A stretch of 6,633 nt of DNA from Acidobacteriota bacterium (lineage in GTDB: Bacteria > Acidobacteriota > Terriglobia > Terriglobales > Acidobacteriaceae), in contig JAJXXG010000329.1 in NCBI GenBank assembly GCA_021781255.1, positions 1 through 6,633 on the forward strand, in the 5' to 3' direction. This document shows positions 5,204 to 6,633 of the stretch, one piece after another. Every line of letters starts with the position of its first letter. Positions within the stretch are counted from its first letter, which is position 1. The notes under the pieces are model-generated. The model saw only the letters and a list, made by a program, of their open reading frames with translations, had not been told where the DNA came from and searched no databases. The position numbers and the translations under genes were made by a program.

Positions 5204-6633
5204 ATGATTCCAAAGCAACAGAAGACACAAACCGCCGCGCCCAGCTTTGCACGGCCTGAAATGGGCCGACCTAGATTCGGCCGAATCGACGCGGACCTTG
5301 CCGATGTGGAGTCGGCGATCGCCGGCGCGCGCGATTGCCTGCTTTCGCTGCAGCATCCCGAGGGCTACTGGAACGGCGAGCTTGAAGCCGACTCCATGCT
5401 TGAAGCCGACTACATCTTTCTGCACACGCTGCTCGAAAGCGGCGATCCCGGCCGGCTCAAGCGCGCCTTCACTGAGATGATGCGCTACCAGAACGACGAC
5501 GGAAGCTGGAGCATCTATCCCGGCGGTCCGGGCAACATCTCGCTCTCGGTCAAGTGTTATTTCTCAGCCAAGCTATCGGGGCTGGATGCCAGCGATCCGC
5601 GCATGGTGAAGTGCCGCGAGTGGGTCCTGGCCCATGGCGGCGTTACCGCTTGCAACACCTTCACCAAAATGTATCTCTGCTCGCTCGGCCAGTACGACTA
5701 CGACGCCGCGCCCGCTATTCCGCCCGAGATTGTCCTCTTTCCCCACTGGTTCTACTTCAACATCTACGAGATCTCGGCCTGGTCCCGCTCGATCCTCATT
5801 CCACTGGCCATCATCTACGCCAAGAAGCCATACAAGAGGATTCCCCCGGAGCAGGGCATCGACGAGTTGTTCGTTGGCGGCAGGGCCAACTCCATTCTTC
5901 GGCTGCGGGTCGATCGCAAAAATCTCTTCTCCTGGCACAACTTCTTTCTGGCCCTCGACCGCATTACGCACTTGTTCGAGGCAGTTCACATCCGCCCGCT
6001 GCGCCACCTGGCACTCAAACGCGCGGAAAAGTGGATGCTCGAGCGCCTGGAAATGACCGACGGCCTCGGCGCCATCTATCCCGCGATGCTCAACGCCATC
6101 ATCGCGCTACGCTGTCTGGGATACTCCGAGGACGATCCGCAGGTCATCCGCGCCCGCGACGAATTTGAAAAACTCGGCATCGAGCAGCCGCCCACCCCTG
6201 AGATGCCCGAGCCAACCTTCCGCATGACGCCCTGCATGAGCCCCGTGTGGGATACAGCACAGGCCGTCTATGCCCTGGGCGAGGCCGGCGTCGCACGCAA
6301 CGATCCGCGCATGATCAAAGCCGTGGACTGGATGCTCGCGAAAGAAGTCCGCCACAAGGGCGATTGGGCCGCCAAAGTCCGCAACACCGAGCCAGGAGGC
6401 TGGTACTTCGAGTTCAACAATGAGTTTTACCCGGATACCGATGATACGGCGCAGGTTCTGCTTGCGCTGAGCAAGGTCGACTATCCCCGCGAGCGCTATC
6501 AGATCTCGGTAGCCGAGCGCGCAATCCGCTGGGAATTCGCCATGCAGTGCAAAAACGGCGGCTGGGGCAGCTTCGACAAAGACAACACCAAAATGATCTT
6601 CCAGTACATCCCCTTCGCGGATCACAACGCCAT
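5204..6633 (+). CDS. shc: Squalene-hopene cyclase, first 476 residues (C-terminus outside window)
   Basis: This membrane-associated enzyme cyclises squalene to hopene and diplopterol, the hopanoid core. The catalytic motif that protonates the terminal double bond is present as D411-T-D413-D414 (YPDTDDTAQVLLAL), matching DVDD at 374-377 in Alicyclobacillus. QW repeats typical of triterpene cyclases are visible: QHPEGYW (50-56), QNDDGSW (96-102) and QCKNGGW (448-454). ELEADSMLEADYIF (58-71) is the usual N-terminal helix signature. About 70 percent of the usual 630-680 residues is in view. An in-frame TGA five codons upstream makes the ATG at 5204 the furthest possible start. No strong ribosome binding site precedes it, and M20 (5261) is an alternative. 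There is no promoter of its own that I can support in the gap after ispH. Confidence 0.97.
   Translation, partial: MIPKQQKTQTAAPSFARPEMGRPRFGRIDADLADVESAIAGARDCLLSLQHPEGYWNGELEADSMLEADYIFLHTLLESGDPGRLKRAFTEMMRYQNDDGSWSIYPGGPGNISLSVKCYFSAKLSGLDASDPRMVKCREWVLAHGGVTACNTFTKMYLCSLGQYDYDAAPAIPPEIVLFPHWFYFNIYEISAWSRSILIPLAIIYAKKPYKRIPPEQGIDELFVGGRANSILRLRVDRKNLFSWHNFFLALDRITHLFEAVHIRPLRHLALKRAEKWMLERLEMTDGLGAIYPAMLNAIIALRCLGYSEDDPQVIRARDEFEKLGIEQPPTPEMPEPTFRMTPCMSPVWDTAQAVYALGEAGVARNDPRMIKAVDWMLAKEVRHKGDWAAKVRNTEPGGWYFEFNNEFYPDTDDTAQVLLALSKVDYPRERYQISVAERAIRWEFAMQCKNGGWGSFDKDNTKMIFQYIPFADHNA

Noticed and set aside
5386..5416. Direct repeat CTTGAAGCCGACT within shc
   Set aside because: It encodes the natural ELEAD...LEAD pattern of the cyclase N-terminus with matching codon choice, so it needs no duplication event.

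Overview
The window is GC-rich bacterial chromosome. It carries two long genes cut by the window edges, two complete housekeeping genes, a toxin-antitoxin module, a decayed antitoxin relic, and a small cysteine-rich gene that is easy to overlook. The best guess for the host is an acidobacterium (Terriglobia-like). This rests on the style of the DnaE, bacterioferritin, IspH and squalene-hopene cyclase proteins and on isoprenoid and hopanoid genes lying side by side. It is an inference, not a proven assignment.

Layout from left to right. Bases 1-1642 (minus) are the first 547 codons of dnaE, the replicative DNA polymerase III alpha subunit; its C-terminal half lies beyond the left edge. Bases 1643-1898 hold the dnaE leader, a stem-loop, and a sigma70-type promoter whose -35 box is half of a perfect palindrome. 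That promoter drives a two-gene higB-higA type II toxin-antitoxin operon (1899-2539, plus). The operon lies between imperfect inverted repeats of about 20 bp (1747-1767 and 2565-2584). The right repeat ends one base before the stop codon of a frameshifted, startless HicB-like antitoxin relic on the minus strand (2585-2790). Bacterioferritin (2844-3317, plus) follows with a good ribosome binding site.

Bases 3318-3697 carry no gene I can support, but 3326-3437 folds into three nested helices that look like a structured RNA or a palindromic dispersed repeat. On the minus strand, 3698-3856 encodes a 52-residue prokaryotic metallothionein. A 206-bp divergent gap separates it from ispH (4063-5091, plus), the last enzyme of the MEP isoprenoid pathway. 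After 112 bp, shc (5204 to the right edge, plus) begins; it encodes squalene-hopene cyclase.

How the parts fit together. ispH makes the C5 precursors and shc performs the cyclisation that gives hopanoids, so the right third is a lipid module. bfr and the metallothionein gene are both metal-storage genes, though they point in opposite directions and are probably not one transcript. The dnaE-bfr gap appears to be a landing site for toxin-antitoxin genes, with one intact system and one ruined one. No tRNA, rRNA, CRISPR array or transposase is visible.
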